Assembly (NCBI RefSeq): GCF_002925905.1 | Contig: NZ_PRDB01000010.1 | Span: 62,001 to 126,000, forward strand | Direction: 5' to 3' | DNA: 64,000 nt | Source: Klebsiella michiganensis | GTDB taxonomy: Bacteria > Pseudomonadota > Gammaproteobacteria > Enterobacterales > Enterobacteriaceae | Shown: positions 1 through 9,748 of the stretch, piece after piece | Position numbering within the stretch: the first letter of the stretch is position 1 | How the letters are laid out: each line of letters opens with the position of its first letter | The notes under the pieces: generated by a model | Seen by the model: only the letters and a program-made list of their open reading frames with translations | What the model was told of the DNA's origin: nothing | Databases searched by the model: none | Position numbers and translations under genes: made by a program

Positions 1-86
1 AAACCTTTGGCGCTGAAGATAGCCATAAGTTTGTCAACGGCGTGCTGGACAAAGCTGCCCCGGTAATTCGTCCCAACAAAAAGTAA
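1..86 (+). CDS. nusB: NusB transcription antitermination factor (3' end only)
   Basis: Only the last 27 codons and the TAA stop lie in the window. The readable tail (TFGAEDSHKFVNGVLDKAAP, then VIRPNKK) matches the C-terminus of enterobacterial NusB as I recall it. NusB binds boxA RNA with S10 (NusE) and acts in rRNA antitermination. Its position just upstream of thiL is the conserved ribE-nusB-thiL-pgpA order. The gene is cut by the window edge. Confidence 0.95.
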   Translation, partial: TFGAEDSHKFVNGVLDKAAPVIRPNKK

Positions 87-93
87 ATTCCAG

Positions 94-149
94 GGCCGGT
101 TTTTGCAGAGTCTCACTTCTGCAAACCGGCCTTATTCTTTTCTTTTTCT
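94..149 (+). terminator. Hairpin between nusB and thiL, terminator or attenuator
   Basis: A strong inverted repeat at 94-131 (GGCCGGTTT...AAACCGGCC, extended by GCAGA/TCTGC) is followed by a pyrimidine run (ttattcttttctttttc). It looks like an intrinsic terminator. It may only attenuate, since thiL usually shares the nusB transcript and starts 12 bases after the T-tract. Confidence 0.7.
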
Positions 150-161
150 GAGGCATAACGT

Positions 162-1136
162 ATGGCATGCGGCGAATTTTCCCTGATTGCCCGTTATTTT
201 GATCGCGTAAAAAGCGCACGTCTTGATGTTGAAACCGGCATTGGCGACGACTGCGCGCTCCTGAACATCCCCGAGAAAAAAACGCTGGCAATCAGCACCG
301 ACACCCTGGTGGCGGGAAACCATTTTTTACCCGATATTGACCCTGCCGACCTCGCCTATAAAGCGCTGGCGGTCAACCTGAGCGACCTGGCGGCAATGGG
401 CGCTGAACCGGCGTGGCTAACCCTGGCCCTGACCCTGCCGGAAGCGGACGAAGCCTGGCTTGAGGCCTTTAGCGACAGCCTGTTCGTGCAGCTTAATTAT
501 TACGATATGCAGCTCATTGGCGGCGATACCACGCGCGGACCGCTGTCGATGACGCTGGGTATTCACGGCTATGTGCCGACGGGACGCGCTTTGAAGCGCT
601 CCGGGGCAAAGCATGGCGACTGGATTTACGTCACCGGCACGCCGGGAGACAGCGCCGCGGGTCTGGCGATTTTGCAGGATCGGCTGCAGGTTGAAGATGA
701 CGCCGACGCGGATTATCTCCTGGCGCGCCATCTGCGTCCGCTGCCGCGGGTTCTGCAGGGGCAGGCGCTGCGCGATTTGGCGAACGCCGCCATCGATCTC
801 TCCGACGGCCTGATTTCTGACCTGGGGCATATTCTCAAGGCCAGCGGCTGCGGCGCGCGCGTCGATCTTGATGCGATGCCGTTCTCGGATGCGATGCTGC
901 GCCAGGTTGAGCCTGAGCAGGCGCTGCGCTGGGCGCTCTCCGGCGGTGAAGATTACGAGCTGTGCTTTACCGTACCTGAACTCAATCGCGGGGCGCTGGA
1001 CGTGGCCCTTGCCAACCTCGGCGCGCGTTTTACCTGCATTGGGCAGATCCTGCCGGAATCGGAAGGTCTGCAGTTCACACGCGAAGGTAAGCCCGTCACG
1101 TTCGATTTTAAGGGATACGATCATTTTGGCGCGTAG
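162..1136 (+). CDS. thiL: Thiamine-monophosphate kinase
   Basis: ThiL phosphorylates thiamine monophosphate with ATP to give thiamine diphosphate, the last step of thiamine cofactor synthesis, in the cytosol. The 324-residue product begins [20 protein letters not shown] and matches E. coli ThiL (325 aa) almost throughout. The AIRS/PurM-type N-terminal half carries the metal and nucleotide motifs GIGDDCALL (about residues 27-35) and [11 protein letters not shown] (about 46-56). IGGDTTRG near 120 and SGGEDYEL near 260 are further conserved blocks. The ATG follows a weak gaggc-type Shine-Dalgarno. The stop overlaps the start of pgpA, indicating translational coupling. Confidence 0.97.
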   Translation: MACGEFSLIARYFDRVKSARLDVETGIGDDCALLNIPEKKTLAISTDTLVAGNHFLPDIDPADLAYKALAVNLSDLAAMGAEPAWLTLALTLPEADEAWLEAFSDSLFVQLNYYDMQLIGGDTTRGPLSMTLGIHGYVPTGRALKRSGAKHGDWIYVTGTPGDSAAGLAILQDRLQVEDDADADYLLARHLRPLPRVLQGQALRDLANAAIDLSDGLISDLGHILKASGCGARVDLDAMPFSDAMLRQVEPEQALRWALSGGEDYELCFTVPELNRGALDVALANLGARFTCIGQILPESEGLQFTREGKPVTFDFKGYDHFGA

Positions 1137-1632
1137 TAGAGATGTGGCGAAAAGCCGTCTGAAGATGAGCAATCCCTGGCATCTGCTGGCAACGGGATTT
1201 GGCAGCGGCCTTAGCCCCGTGGTTCCCGGCACTATGGGATCGCTGGCGTCGATCCCCTTCTGGTATTTGCTGACCTTACTCCCCTGGCAGCTCTATTCGC
1301 TGGCGGTGATGATGAGCATCTGCATTGGCGTCTATATTTGCCACCGTACGGCGAAAGATATGGGTACCCACGATCATGGCAGCATTGTCTGGGATGAGTT
1401 TGTTGGGATGTGGATCACCCTGATGGCTCTACCGACGATGGACTGGCAGTGGGTCGCCGCTGGATTTGTGATTTTCCGCCTCTTTGATATGTGGAAGCCG
1501 TGGCCCATCCGCTGGTTCGACCGCAATATCCACGGCGGGATGGGGATCATGGTGGACGATATTGTCGCCGGGGTGATTTCCGCCGGGGTGCTGTACGTGA
1601 TTGGCCACCACTGGCCGATTGGTCTTTTTTAA
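1126..1632 (+). CDS. pgpA: Phosphatidylglycerophosphatase A
   Basis: PgpA removes the phosphate from phosphatidylglycerol-phosphate in the inner membrane to make phosphatidylglycerol. The sequence from [20 protein letters not shown] to GHHWPIGLF matches E. coli PgpA (172 aa). Conserved acidic motifs are present ([15 protein letters not shown] and the later [13 protein letters not shown]), with hydrophobic segments between. No ATG lies at the expected start. I chose TTG at 1126, inside the thiL stop region, giving 168 residues. ATC or ATT codons just upstream in the same frame are alternatives. A longer open frame reaches back into thiL but only shadows it. Confidence 0.93.
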   Translation: MARSRDVAKSRLKMSNPWHLLATGFGSGLSPVVPGTMGSLASIPFWYLLTLLPWQLYSLAVMMSICIGVYICHRTAKDMGTHDHGSIVWDEFVGMWITLMALPTMDWQWVAAGFVIFRLFDMWKPWPIRWFDRNIHGGMGIMVDDIVAGVISAGVLYVIGHHWPIGLF

Positions 1633-1687
1633 ACCAGTCTGGCCCGGCTGGCCTGGCGCCTCTGGGAAATCGAGCAGGCAGGCTTTT

Positions 1688-1765
1688 CCCGGAGGCGGTG
1701 GTGAACTCGTCGTCAGCAGATGCTGGTGAACCTGTAGCCCGGCTAAGCGCAGCGCGAGCCGGGAA
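1688..1765. repeat. REP/BIME-like palindromic element downstream of pgpA
   Basis: The 150-base gap between pgpA and the convergent yajO holds GC-rich palindromic sequence. One arm begins CCCGGAGGCGGTG at 1688. The other, at 1734-1765, is a stem of CCCGGCT and AGCCGGG around aagcgcagcgcg. The first arm has the same start as the REP flanking the insertion sequence at 41721. The second contains gtagcccgg, the reverse complement of the ccgggctac joint used as that element's target. Confidence 0.65.
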
Positions 1766-1783
1766 TCGGCAGGGAACCGCGCG

Positions 1784-2758
1784 TTACTTGAACCCCACAA
1801 TCGGGTGCGGTTTATACGGCGTCTCCAGCTTTTCAATCTGATCCGGCGTCAGCGTTAAATCGACCGCATGCAGCAGCTCATCCAGCTGCTCCTGCCTTGA
1901 GGCGCCGATAATCGGCGCGGCCACGCCCGGCTTGCTCAATAGCCAGGCCAGCGCCACCTGCGCGCGGTTGGCGTCAAGCTCTTCCGCGACTTCGGCCAGG
2001 TTTGTCGCGATCAGTTCATCATTCTCATCAGTGGCATTGTAGAGCGCCTTACCGACTTCATCGGATACCAGACGGGCGGTGGTTTCCCCCCACGGACGGG
2101 TCAGGCGACCGCGCGCCAGCGGACTCCACGGCATCACCGCGACGCCTTCACGGCTGCACAGCGGCAGCATTTCGTTTTCTTCTTCACGATAAATCAGATT
2201 GTAGTGATCCTGCATGGTGACGAAGCGGGCCCAGTTATTCTGCCGCTGTAGCGCTAACGCCTGGGCAAACTGGCGGGCATGCATTGACGATGCGCCGATA
2301 TAGCGGGCTTTACCCGCCTTGACGACGTCGTTTAGCGCTTCGAGAGTTTCTTCAATGGGCGTGGTGTAATCCCAGCGATGAATTTGCAGCAGATCGACAT
2401 ACTCCATGCCGAGGCGGCGCAGGCTGTCGTCAATGGAGCGCAGGATCTGCGCGCGCGACAGTCCCTGCGGCAGATCGCCCACCTGATGGTAAACCTTGGT
2501 GGCGACGATCACGGAATCGCGACGGGCATACTCACGCAGCGCGCGTCCGAGGATCTCTTCGCTGCTGCCGTCAGAGTAGTTATTCGAGGTGTCGAAGAAG
2601 TTAATGCCGCCCTCGAGGGCGTATTTTATCAGCGGGCGGCTGCTCTCTTCCGGTAAGGTCCATGCATGGTTACCGCGGTCCGGTTCGCCAAAGGTCATAC
2701 AGCCGAGGCAGAGTCGGGAAACGCGGAGATCGGTATCGCCAAGAGGGATATAGTGCAT
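1784..2758 (-). CDS. yajO: Aldo/keto reductase YajO
   Basis: NAD(P)H-dependent aldo/keto reductase. The E. coli homologue is implicated in 1-deoxyxylulose 5-phosphate and 2-carboxybenzaldehyde reduction, but its physiological role is unsettled. The 324 residues match E. coli YajO (324 aa). Typical AKR signatures are visible: GINFFDTSNNYSDG near 50-63 with the catalytic Asp and Tyr, VIVATKVYH with the catalytic Lys, LLQIHRWD with the catalytic His, and the cofactor-binding block APIIGASR near the C-terminus. It lies 60 bases downstream of dxs on the same strand, as in E. coli, so it likely ends the xseB-ispA-dxs transcript. Confidence 0.95.
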   Translation of the reverse strand: MHYIPLGDTDLRVSRLCLGCMTFGEPDRGNHAWTLPEESSRPLIKYALEGGINFFDTSNNYSDGSSEEILGRALREYARRDSVIVATKVYHQVGDLPQGLSRAQILRSIDDSLRRLGMEYVDLLQIHRWDYTTPIEETLEALNDVVKAGKARYIGASSMHARQFAQALALQRQNNWARFVTMQDHYNLIYREEENEMLPLCSREGVAVMPWSPLARGRLTRPWGETTARLVSDEVGKALYNATDENDELIATNLAEVAEELDANRAQVALAWLLSKPGVAAPIIGASRQEQLDELLHAVDLTLTPDQIEKLETPYKPHPIVGFK

Positions 2759-2818
2759 AGTGCGCTCCTGCTACGGGTAAAGGGTATCCTTTAAGCATAG
2801 CAGGAGCGGTGGCGGCAA

Positions 2819-4681
2819 TTATGCCAGCCAGGCGTGGATTTTGGCTTCTATTCCGGCGGCGTCCAGGCCGAGGTCGGCGTGCGCTTCTTCCTGGGTTCCC
2901 TGCGGGATAAAGAAATCAGGCAGGCCGAGATTGAGCACAGGAATCGCGCGGCGGCGGGACATCAGCAGCTCATTCACGCCGCTGCCCGCACCGCCCATAA
3001 TGGCATTCTCTTCCAGGGTGACCAGCACTTCGTGTTCTGCGGCCAGCTGTAGCACCAGCGCTTCATCCAGCGGTTTGGCAAAGCGCATATCCACCAGGGT
3101 GGCGTTAAGCTTTTCCGCGACTTTTGCCGCCTGCGGCAGCAGCGTGCCGAAGTTCAGAATCGCGATTTTTTCACCTTCGCGTTTCACTACGCCTTTACCG
3201 ATAGGCAGCGAGGCCAGCGGTTCAAAGGCCGCGCCGGTACCGGAGCCGCGCGGATAGCGCACCGCGCTCGGGCCGTCGTTGTAGTGATAACCGGTATACA
3301 GCATCTGGCGGCACTCGTTCTCATCGCTGGGGGTCATGATGACCATGTCAGGAATGCAGCGCAGGAAGGAGATATCAAACGCGCCCTGATGGGTTTGCCC
3401 ATCGGCGCCGACGATACCCGCACGGTCGATAGCGAACAGCACCGGCAGCTTCTGGATGGCGACATCGTGAATCACCTGATCGTAGGCGCGCTGCAGGAAG
3501 GTGGAGTAGATCGCCACCACCGGCTTATAGCCGCCGATCGCCAGGCCGGCGGCAAAGGTCACCGCGTGCTGCTCGGCAATGGCCACGTCGAAATACTGGT
3601 CGGGGTATTTTTTCGAGAACTCGACCATCCCGGAACCTTCGCGCATCGCTGGCGTGACGGCCATCAGCTTGTCATCTTTCGCGGCGGTTTCGCACAGCCA
3701 GTCGCCAAAGATTTTCGAGTAAGAGGGCAGGCCGCCGCTGCTTTTCGGCAGCACGCCGCTGGTGTGATCGAATTTTGGCACCGCGTGGAAGGTGATCGGG
3801 TCTTTTTCGGCGGGCTCATAGCCGCGGCCTTTTTTGGTCATAATATGCAGGAACTGCGGCCCTTTCAGGTCGCGCATATTCTTCAGCGTATTTACCAGAC
3901 CGATAACATCATGACCGTCCACCGGCCCAATGTAGTTAAAGCCCAGCTCTTCAAACAGGGTCCCCGGAACCACCATCCCTTTGATATGTTCCTCGGTGCG
4001 TTTGAGCAGCTCTTTAATCGGCGGCACGCCAGAGAAGACCTTTTTGCCGCCTTCGCGCAGCGTGGAGTAGAGTTTGCCGGAGAGCAGCTGCGCCAGATGA
4101 TTGTTTAGCGCACCGACGTTCTCGGAGATCGACATTTCGTTGTCGTTGAGCACCACCAGCAGATCGGGTTTGATATCGCCAGCGTGGTTCATCGCTTCAA
4201 ACGCCATCCCGGCGGTTATCGCCCCGTCGCCGATTACGCAAACCGCGCGGCGCTGCTTATCCTCTTTGGCTGCGGCGATAGCTATGCCGATTCCGGCAGA
4301 GATGGAGGTCGACGAGTGGCCGACGCTCAGGACGTCATACTCGCTTTCTCCGCGCCACGGGAAGGGGTGCAGCCCGCCTTTCTGGCGGATGGTGCCAATC
4401 CGATCGCGGCGTCCGGTCAGAATTTTATGCGGGTAAGCCTGGTGGCCGACGTCCCAGATCAGGCGATCGAAAGGCGTGTTGTAGACGTAGTGCAGCGCCA
4501 CGGTTAGTTCTACCGTACCGAGCCCGGAGGCAAAGTGTCCGCTGGAGCGGCTGACGCTGTCCAGCAGATAACGCCGCAGTTCGTCGCACAGTTTCGGCAG
4601 GCTATCTTTCGGCAACAAACGCAACTCCTGGGTGGAATCCACCAGCGCCAGGGTCGGGTATTTGGCAATATCAAAACTCAT
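2819..4681 (-). CDS. dxs: 1-deoxy-D-xylulose-5-phosphate synthase
   Basis: Dxs condenses pyruvate and glyceraldehyde 3-phosphate with thiamine diphosphate, the entry step of the MEP isoprenoid pathway. It also feeds thiamine and pyridoxal synthesis. The product is 620 residues, the same length as E. coli Dxs. Visible motifs are [17 protein letters not shown] near 75-92, the ThDP/Mg motif [15 protein letters not shown] near 152-166, and the transketolase-type [14 protein letters not shown] block near 370. It follows ispA by 18 bases, so the two are co-transcribed. Confidence 0.98.
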   Translation of the reverse strand: MSFDIAKYPTLALVDSTQELRLLPKDSLPKLCDELRRYLLDSVSRSSGHFASGLGTVELTVALHYVYNTPFDRLIWDVGHQAYPHKILTGRRDRIGTIRQKGGLHPFPWRGESEYDVLSVGHSSTSISAGIGIAIAAAKEDKQRRAVCVIGDGAITAGMAFEAMNHAGDIKPDLLVVLNDNEMSISENVGALNNHLAQLLSGKLYSTLREGGKKVFSGVPPIKELLKRTEEHIKGMVVPGTLFEELGFNYIGPVDGHDVIGLVNTLKNMRDLKGPQFLHIMTKKGRGYEPAEKDPITFHAVPKFDHTSGVLPKSSGGLPSYSKIFGDWLCETAAKDDKLMAVTPAMREGSGMVEFSKKYPDQYFDVAIAEQHAVTFAAGLAIGGYKPVVAIYSTFLQRAYDQVIHDVAIQKLPVLFAIDRAGIVGADGQTHQGAFDISFLRCIPDMVIMTPSDENECRQMLYTGYHYNDGPSAVRYPRGSGTGAAFEPLASLPIGKGVVKREGEKIAILNFGTLLPQAAKVAEKLNATLVDMRFAKPLDEALVLQLAAEHEVLVTLEENAIMGGAGSGVNELLMSRRRAIPVLNLGLPDFFIPQGTQEEAHADLGLDAAGIEAKIHAWLA

Positions 4682-4699
4682 CAGAGACTCATTTATTGT

Positions 4700-5599
4700 T
4701 TATTTATCACGCTGAATTATGTAATTCGCGAGCGCTTCCAGTGCCGTGGTATCCAGAGATTGCGCGGCCAGCTCAGTTAACGACCGGCGGGCGTCGGTAA
4801 TCAGGTCAAAGGCCTTTTTCCGGGCTTGCTCGAGTCCCAAAAGGGCGGGGTAGGTACTTTTGCCCAGCTGCTGGTCGGCTCCCTGACGTTTGCCAAGTGT
4901 GGCAGTATCCCCTACCACGTCGAGAATGTCATCCTGGACCTGGAAGGCGAGACCGATGTTCTCGGCGTATCGATCGAGAGCGGGTAGCGCCCTGCGTCCG
5001 GCTTCACCTGCGCTCAGCGCGCCCATTCGTACCGCGGCGCGAATCAACGCGCCGGTCTTATGGCGGTGAATTCGCTCCAGCGACGTCAGATCAACCTGAT
5101 GGCCTTCCGCTTCCAGATCCAGCGCCTGACCGCCGCACATACCCGCGATGCCGCTGGCCTGGGCCAGCTCAGAAATCATCGCCAGGCGATCGCGATCCGG
5201 CACTTCCGGCATCGGCGCATCACTCAGTATAGAAAACGCCAGCGTTTGTAGGGCGTCTCCGGCAAGAATTGCGTTCGCTTCGCCGAATTTTATATGGCAG
5301 GTCGGCTGGCCGCGGCGTAAATCGTCATCGTCCATCGCCGGGAGGTCATCGTGCATCAGCGAATAGGCATGGATGCATTCGACGGCGGCGGCAGGGGCAT
5401 CCAGCGTAGCGCGGCTAACGCCAAACATATCGCCGGTCGCGTAAACCAGGAACGGGCGCAGGCGTTTGCCGCCTAATAGTGCGCCATACTGCATGGCTTC
5501 GACCAGCGGAGTGTTCTGAAAGGGCTGCGGAGCGATAAAACGGCGCAGCGCTTCGTTAGCCTGCTCGACGCACGCCTGTAGCTGTTGCGGGAAGTCCAT
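4700..5599 (-). CDS. ispA: Farnesyl diphosphate synthase
   Basis: IspA joins isopentenyl diphosphate to dimethylallyl and geranyl diphosphate to make farnesyl diphosphate, the precursor of undecaprenyl phosphate and quinone side chains. The 299 residues show both aspartate-rich motifs: the first, DDLPAMDDDD, near residue 84, and the second, QVQDDILDVVGD, near 222. Lys-Arg residues around LLGGKRLRPFL bind the substrate diphosphate. The ATG immediately abuts the xseB stop codon, so the pair is translationally coupled. Confidence 0.98.
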   Translation of the reverse strand: MDFPQQLQACVEQANEALRRFIAPQPFQNTPLVEAMQYGALLGGKRLRPFLVYATGDMFGVSRATLDAPAAAVECIHAYSLMHDDLPAMDDDDLRRGQPTCHIKFGEANAILAGDALQTLAFSILSDAPMPEVPDRDRLAMISELAQASGIAGMCGGQALDLEAEGHQVDLTSLERIHRHKTGALIRAAVRMGALSAGEAGRRALPALDRYAENIGLAFQVQDDILDVVGDTATLGKRQGADQQLGKSTYPALLGLEQARKKAFDLITDARRSLTELAAQSLDTTALEALANYIIQRDK

Positions 5600-5842
5600 T
5601 TATTCAGCGTCCGGCGTAAAAGGGGTAAGCGGCGCGTCTTCGCTATCCGCCAGCAGAATTTGTACGCGCTGTTCGGCCTGCTGCAGCTTTGCCTGCCCCT
5701 GGCGCGCCAGCTGGATCCCGCGCTCGAATTCGCCGAGCGCTTCTTCTAACGGCAGCGAGCCGCTTTCCAGACGATTAACAATTTGCTCCAGCTCGCCCAG
5801 GGCGGTTTCAAAGCTGGCCGGGGCCTCATTTTTCTTTGGCAT
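5600..5842 (-). CDS. xseB: Exodeoxyribonuclease VII small subunit
   Basis: XseB is the small subunit that assembles in several copies around XseA to form exonuclease VII, a single-strand DNA exonuclease. The 80-residue product begins [20 protein letters not shown] and is rich in heptad-like Leu/Glu patterning, matching the E. coli protein in length and sequence. The frame is open 13 codons further upstream, but the ATG at 5842 matches the family start. It is the first gene of the xseB-ispA-dxs-yajO operon and is divergent from thiI. Confidence 0.96.
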   Translation of the reverse strand: MPKKNEAPASFETALGELEQIVNRLESGSLPLEEALGEFERGIQLARQGQAKLQQAEQRVQILLADSEDAPLTPFTPDAE

Positions 5843-6040
5843 AGTGAATATAGACTCTTGTAATGTCTCGATGGCTATCAATATGGTAACGAAGTCGCGC
5901 GGTTAATCAAATAACGCGCAATGCCAGGTGAAAAGCGTCCAATAGTGGTATACTCCGCGCCCTGGATGCAGACGCCAGTCGCGCCTGTACAACTTTTTAT
6001 GCTTAAAGCCCCGTCGGGCTTGCCAACGAATAGTGTCGCC

Positions 6041-7489
6041 ATGAAGTTTATCATTAAATTGTTCCCGGAAATCACCATCAAAAGCCAATCTGTGCGATTG
6101 CGCTTCATTAAAATTTTAACCGGGAACATTCGTAACGTTCTCAAAAACTATGATGAGACGCTTGCCGTCGTTCGTCACTGGGATCATATCGAGGTCCGGG
6201 CGAAGGATGAAAACCAGCGTCCGGCGATTCGCGATGCCCTGACCCGTATCCCCGGTATCCACCATATTCTGGAAGTCGAAGACGTTCCTTATACCTCCCT
6301 GCACGATATTTTCGAGCAGACGCTGCCGCTGTGGCGTGACGCGCTGGAAGGTAAAACGTTCTGCGTGCGCGTTAAGCGTCGCGGTAAGCATGAGTTTACC
6401 TCAATCGAAGTGGAGCGCTACGTCGGCGGCGGTTTGAACCAGCATATTGAAACGGCGCGAGTGAAGCTGACCGATCCCGATGTGACGGTTAACCTCGAGA
6501 TCGAAAACGATCGCCTGCTGCTGGTTAAAGGGCGCTACGAAGGTATCGGCGGTTTCCCGATCGGCACCCAGGAAGACGTGCTGTCGCTCATTTCCGGCGG
6601 TTTCGACTCCGGCGTTTCCAGCTATATGCTGATGCGCCGCGGCTGCCGCGTGCATTACTGCTTCTTTAACCTCGGCGGCGCGGCCCATGAAATCGGCGTG
6701 CGTCAGGTCGCGCACTATCTGTGGAACCGCTTCGGCAGCTCACACCGCGTGCGCTTCGTGGCGATTAACTTCGAGCCGGTGGTGGGTGAGATCCTGGAGA
6801 AAGTCGACGACGGTCAGATGGGCGTGGTGCTCAAGCGCATGATGGTGCGCGCGGCGTCAAAAGTCGCCGAGCGCTACGGCGTCCAGGCGCTGGTCACCGG
6901 CGAGGCGTTAGGCCAGGTTTCCAGCCAGACGCTGACCAACCTGCGCCTGATCGACAACGTCTCGGATACGCTGATTCTGCGTCCGCTGATTTCGCACGAT
7001 AAAGAGCACATTATTGACCTCGCGCGTGAAATCGGCACTGAAGATTTTGCCCGCACCATGCCGGAATACTGCGGCGTTATCTCGAAGAGCCCCACCGTGA
7101 AAGCGGTGAAGGCGAAGATCGAGGCGGAAGAAGAGCACTTCGATTTCAGCATCCTTGAGAAAGTGGTGGCGGAAGCGAGCAACATTGATATCCGCGATAT
7201 CGCTCAGCAGACCGAGCAGGACGTAGTGGAAGTGGAAACCGTCAGCGGTTTTGGCCCTGACGACGCGATCCTCGATATCCGCTCTATCGACGAGCAGGAC
7301 GATAAGCCGCTGAAGGTGGAAGGCGTGGACGTGGTTTCTCTGCCGTTCTATAAGCTGAGCACCAAATTTGGCGATCTCGACCAGAGTAAAACCTGGCTGC
7401 TGTGGTGCGAGCGTGGGGTGATGAGCCGCCTGCAGGCGCTGTATCTGCGCGAGCAGGGCTTTGAAAACGTGAAGGTATATCGCCCCTAG
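6041..7489 (+). CDS. thiI: tRNA 4-thiouridine synthase / thiazole sulfur carrier ThiI
   Basis: ThiI adenylates U8 of tRNA and inserts sulfur received from IscS. It also passes sulfur to ThiS for thiazole synthesis. The 482 residues match E. coli ThiI in length. Domains in order: a ferredoxin-like region and THUMP (about 1-165), a PP-loop ATP pyrophosphatase with [13 protein letters not shown] near 185, and a C-terminal rhodanese domain with the catalytic Cys in [14 protein letters not shown] near 456. The frame is open for 40 codons upstream, but ATG 6041 ([14 protein letters not shown]) matches the family start. A tatact -10-like hexamer lies at 5949-5954. Confidence 0.98.
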   Translation: MKFIIKLFPEITIKSQSVRLRFIKILTGNIRNVLKNYDETLAVVRHWDHIEVRAKDENQRPAIRDALTRIPGIHHILEVEDVPYTSLHDIFEQTLPLWRDALEGKTFCVRVKRRGKHEFTSIEVERYVGGGLNQHIETARVKLTDPDVTVNLEIENDRLLLVKGRYEGIGGFPIGTQEDVLSLISGGFDSGVSSYMLMRRGCRVHYCFFNLGGAAHEIGVRQVAHYLWNRFGSSHRVRFVAINFEPVVGEILEKVDDGQMGVVLKRMMVRAASKVAERYGVQALVTGEALGQVSSQTLTNLRLIDNVSDTLILRPLISHDKEHIIDLAREIGTEDFARTMPEYCGVISKSPTVKAVKAKIEAEEEHFDFSILEKVVAEASNIDIRDIAQQTEQDVVEVETVSGFGPDDAILDIRSIDEQDDKPLKVEGVDVVSLPFYKLSTKFGDLDQSKTWLLWCERGVMSRLQALYLREQGFENVKVYRP

Positions 7490-7515
7490 TTCTTCAGGAG
7501 CAAGGCGTAATCATG

Positions 7516-7546
7516 AAAACGGCAACCCTGGGTTGCCGTTTTGCAT
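7516..7546. terminator. Bidirectional terminator between thiI and yajL
   Basis: AAAACGGCAACC, a short CTG-type loop and GGTTGCCGTTTT form a perfect stem at 7516-7542. A-runs and T-runs on both sides suit termination of the convergent thiI and yajL transcripts. Confidence 0.85.
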
Positions 7547-8137
7547 TTATTCGTAGTAGTTATAAATTCCTGCCGCCATCACCAGCTGTGAAGCGACTTC
7601 GTGCGCTTTTTCGCGTCCAACCAGCAGGTCGATCATCTTCAAGGCGAAATCAATTGAGGTTCCCGGCCCCTGGCTGGTGAGCAGCTTAACGCGAGCGTCC
7701 CAGACGACGCGCTTATCCTGCCACTGCTCGGCGGGAATGCGTTCTTTCAGCGCCGGAAAGCCGGTCATATTGCCGATGGGGAAAAGGTTGTGCGGCACCA
7801 GCACGGTCGGCGCCGCGGCGCAAATCGCCGCAACGATGCGCCCGGAAAGATGGAATTGACGTACTGTTTCAACCAGCAGCGGGCTGTCGCGAAAGCACTC
7901 CGCACCCTTAATGCCGCCGGGCAGAACAAGGATATCGAAATCGCCATCGGCCACTTCGACCAGCGGCGCATCGGCCAGTAGCTTAACGCCGCGCGAGCAG
8001 ACAATGGTCAGGCTGCCATCGCTGGCAACGCTGGCGGTCGTGACCTTTACTCCTCCGCGAACGAGTAAATCAATGGTGGTGACCGCTTCGGTCTCTTCGC
8101 TACCAGGGGCGAGGCAAATCAGTGCCGACGCGCTCAT
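7547..8137 (-). CDS. yajL: DJ-1/PfpI-family protein deglycase/chaperone YajL
   Basis: YajL (formerly ThiJ) is the bacterial orthologue of human DJ-1. It is linked to oxidative-stress protection, with reported chaperone and deglycase activity; the deglycase claim is debated. The product is 196 residues from [20 protein letters not shown]. Visible are the conserved Glu in PGSEE and the nucleophilic elbow Cys in [13 protein letters not shown] near 106. I start at 8137; a second ATG two codons upstream is possible. The 5' end overlaps the panE 3' end by 38 bases, as in relatives. Confidence 0.95.
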   Translation of the reverse strand: MSASALICLAPGSEETEAVTTIDLLVRGGVKVTTASVASDGSLTIVCSRGVKLLADAPLVEVADGDFDILVLPGGIKGAECFRDSPLLVETVRQFHLSGRIVAAICAAAPTVLVPHNLFPIGNMTGFPALKERIPAEQWQDKRVVWDARVKLLTSQGPGTSIDFALKMIDLLVGREKAHEVASQLVMAAGIYNYYE

Positions 8138-9011
8138 ATTCATTCTCCTTACGCTTTACCAGTTCAAACAGGCGGGTATTCTCAGGTACGGCGATACCGT
8201 GGGCTCGGGCGCGTTTTAACAGATAACCGGTGATATAGTCGATTTCCGTATGGCGCTGGGCGAGAATATCCTGCAGCATGGAGGAGGTATTTTCTGCCGT
8301 ACTTTCAATAACCTGATGTACATAGAATAACAGGTTTTCCGGCGAGGTATGCATCCCCTCGCGATCCATCACCGCCGCAACTTCATAACAAATTGCGGCG
8401 ACCTCCTGCGGGTATTCGCGTAAATCGCCGTTCTGACAGTTTTTTAACGCCGTCAGCGGGTTAATCACACAGTTTACCGCCAGCTTGCTCCAGGTCGCGG
8501 GGTAGATATTGTTATGCCAGGCGACGTCGGGCAGCACGCTCTGCAGTACATCGGCGAGATAGCTATAATCCTCAGGGTAGGCTTTCGCTGGGCCAATATG
8601 GCTGGTGCCGTTGGCGACGTGGACGATTACGTTGCCGTCGCGGCGGGCCGCCTGCGTTGTCGAAGCCAGAAGCAGCGGCTGTTTGAGGCTCTTAAGCTCG
8701 TCAACGGTACCCATACCGTTGTGCATGAGCAGAACAGGTACTGACGACGGCAGGATGGCGCTCAGGTTTTTTACCGCGTTAGAGACCTGCCAGGCTTTGA
8801 GGGTGACCAGCAGCAGGTCGCTGCTGGCGAGAAAATCAGGATCGTTAGCGGTAAACGATTCATTAAACACGCTGCCGTCGGTTTCAATCACATTGACGCT
8901 ACAGAATGGCTGTGGGACGCGTAACCAGCCCTGGACTTCATGTCCGTGTTTGTACAGCGCAGTTAGCCATAACTGTCCCAGTGCACCGCATCCGAGTACG
9001 GTTACTTTCAT
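8100..9011 (-). CDS. panE: 2-dehydropantoate 2-reductase
   Basis: PanE reduces ketopantoate to pantoate with NADPH in pantothenate/CoA synthesis. The 303 residues equal E. coli PanE in length. The N-terminal Rossmann motif [15 protein letters not shown] is at 4-18. The HNGMGT segment lies near 98. The catalytic Lys lies in [19 protein letters not shown] near 176, and [18 protein letters not shown] near 240 carries the substrate-contact Ser and Glu. It is upstream of and overlaps yajL on the same strand. Confidence 0.97.
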   Translation of the reverse strand: MKVTVLGCGALGQLWLTALYKHGHEVQGWLRVPQPFCSVNVIETDGSVFNESFTANDPDFLASSDLLLVTLKAWQVSNAVKNLSAILPSSVPVLLMHNGMGTVDELKSLKQPLLLASTTQAARRDGNVIVHVANGTSHIGPAKAYPEDYSYLADVLQSVLPDVAWHNNIYPATWSKLAVNCVINPLTALKNCQNGDLREYPQEVAAICYEVAAVMDREGMHTSPENLLFYVHQVIESTAENTSSMLQDILAQRHTEIDYITGYLLKRARAHGIAVPENTRLFELVKRKENEYERVGTDLPRPW

Positions 9012-9153
9012 TATTCCTCCTCACCTGTGAGTGCTGCATCAGGTGCTCATGGCTAAAGTATAGCGTTATCAGTTATCCTTTCGGGATAACAAGTTGAGTT
9101 ATGTCGCGTTGCGGGTATTATGCAACGCAAAAGAAACTGAAGGAGAGGAAAAG

Positions 9154-9645
9154 ATGCCATCTTTCGATATTGTCTCTGAAGTCGATCTTCAGGAAGTTCG
9201 AAACGCCGTAGAGAACGCGACCCGCGAAGTTGAATCGCGTTTTGATTTCCGTAACGTCGAAGCGAGCTTTGAGCTGAACGAAAAAAACGAGACCATCAAG
9301 GTACTCAGCGAGTCTGATTTCCAGATTAACCAGCTGTTGGATATTCTGCGCGCCAAGCTGCTGAAACGCGGAATTGAGGGCAGTTCTATCGAAGTGCCGG
9401 ACGAGTTCGTGCACAGCGGTAAAACCTGGTTTGTCGATGCGAAGCTGAAGCAGGGCATTGAGAGCGCGACGCAGAAAAAAATCGTCAAGCTGATTAAAGA
9501 CAGCAAGCTGAAAGTACAGGCGCAGATCCAGGGCGAAGAGATTCGCGTTACCGGTAAATCTCGCGACGACCTGCAGGCGGTTATGGCGCTGGTGCGCGGC
9601 GGTGATTTAGGCCAGCCGTTCCAGTTCGAAAACTTCCGCGATTAA
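9154..9645 (+). CDS. yajQ: Nucleotide-binding protein YajQ
   Basis: YajQ-family (UPF0234) protein. E. coli YajQ binds tRNA/GTP in vitro, and the Xanthomonas and Pseudomonas homologues bind cyclic di-GMP. The function in enterics is not settled. The product is 163 residues from [20 protein letters not shown], the family length, with two repeated alpha-beta halves. The ATG at 9154 follows a good Shine-Dalgarno (aaggagagg). The frame is open 20 codons further upstream without such a site. Confidence 0.95.
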   Translation: MPSFDIVSEVDLQEVRNAVENATREVESRFDFRNVEASFELNEKNETIKVLSESDFQINQLLDILRAKLLKRGIEGSSIEVPDEFVHSGKTWFVDAKLKQGIESATQKKIVKLIKDSKLKVQAQIQGEEIRVTGKSRDDLQAVMALVRGGDLGQPFQFENFRD

Positions 9646-9654
9646 AAGAGTCCC

Positions 9655-9700
9655 GTCTGTCGGCCGGGCACGGCGTTAGCCGCCGCCCGGCAGGACACAA
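9655..9700. repeat. REP-like palindrome between yajQ and yajR
   Basis: The arms GCCGGGC (9663-9669) and GCCCGGC (9685-9691) flank acggcgttagccgcc. The GC-rich imperfect palindrome between two convergent genes has the character of an enterobacterial REP unit. There is no clear T-tract, so simple termination is less likely. Confidence 0.6.
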
Positions 9701-9748
9701 AGCACCGCTCAGAACCGTTTTTGCCTGCCTGTACAAAGGTGCTCGCTT

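Noticed and set aside
417..1232. 271-codon minus frame opposite thiL/pgpA
   Set aside because: Antisense shadow of two conserved overlapping genes.
3284..4108. 274-codon plus frame opposite dxs
   Set aside because: Antisense shadow; dxs is unambiguous.
5921..6040. 40-codon N-terminal extension of ThiI
   Set aside because: Covers the probable promoter (tatact at 5949) and is not part of the family; ATG 6041 gives the exact E. coli length.
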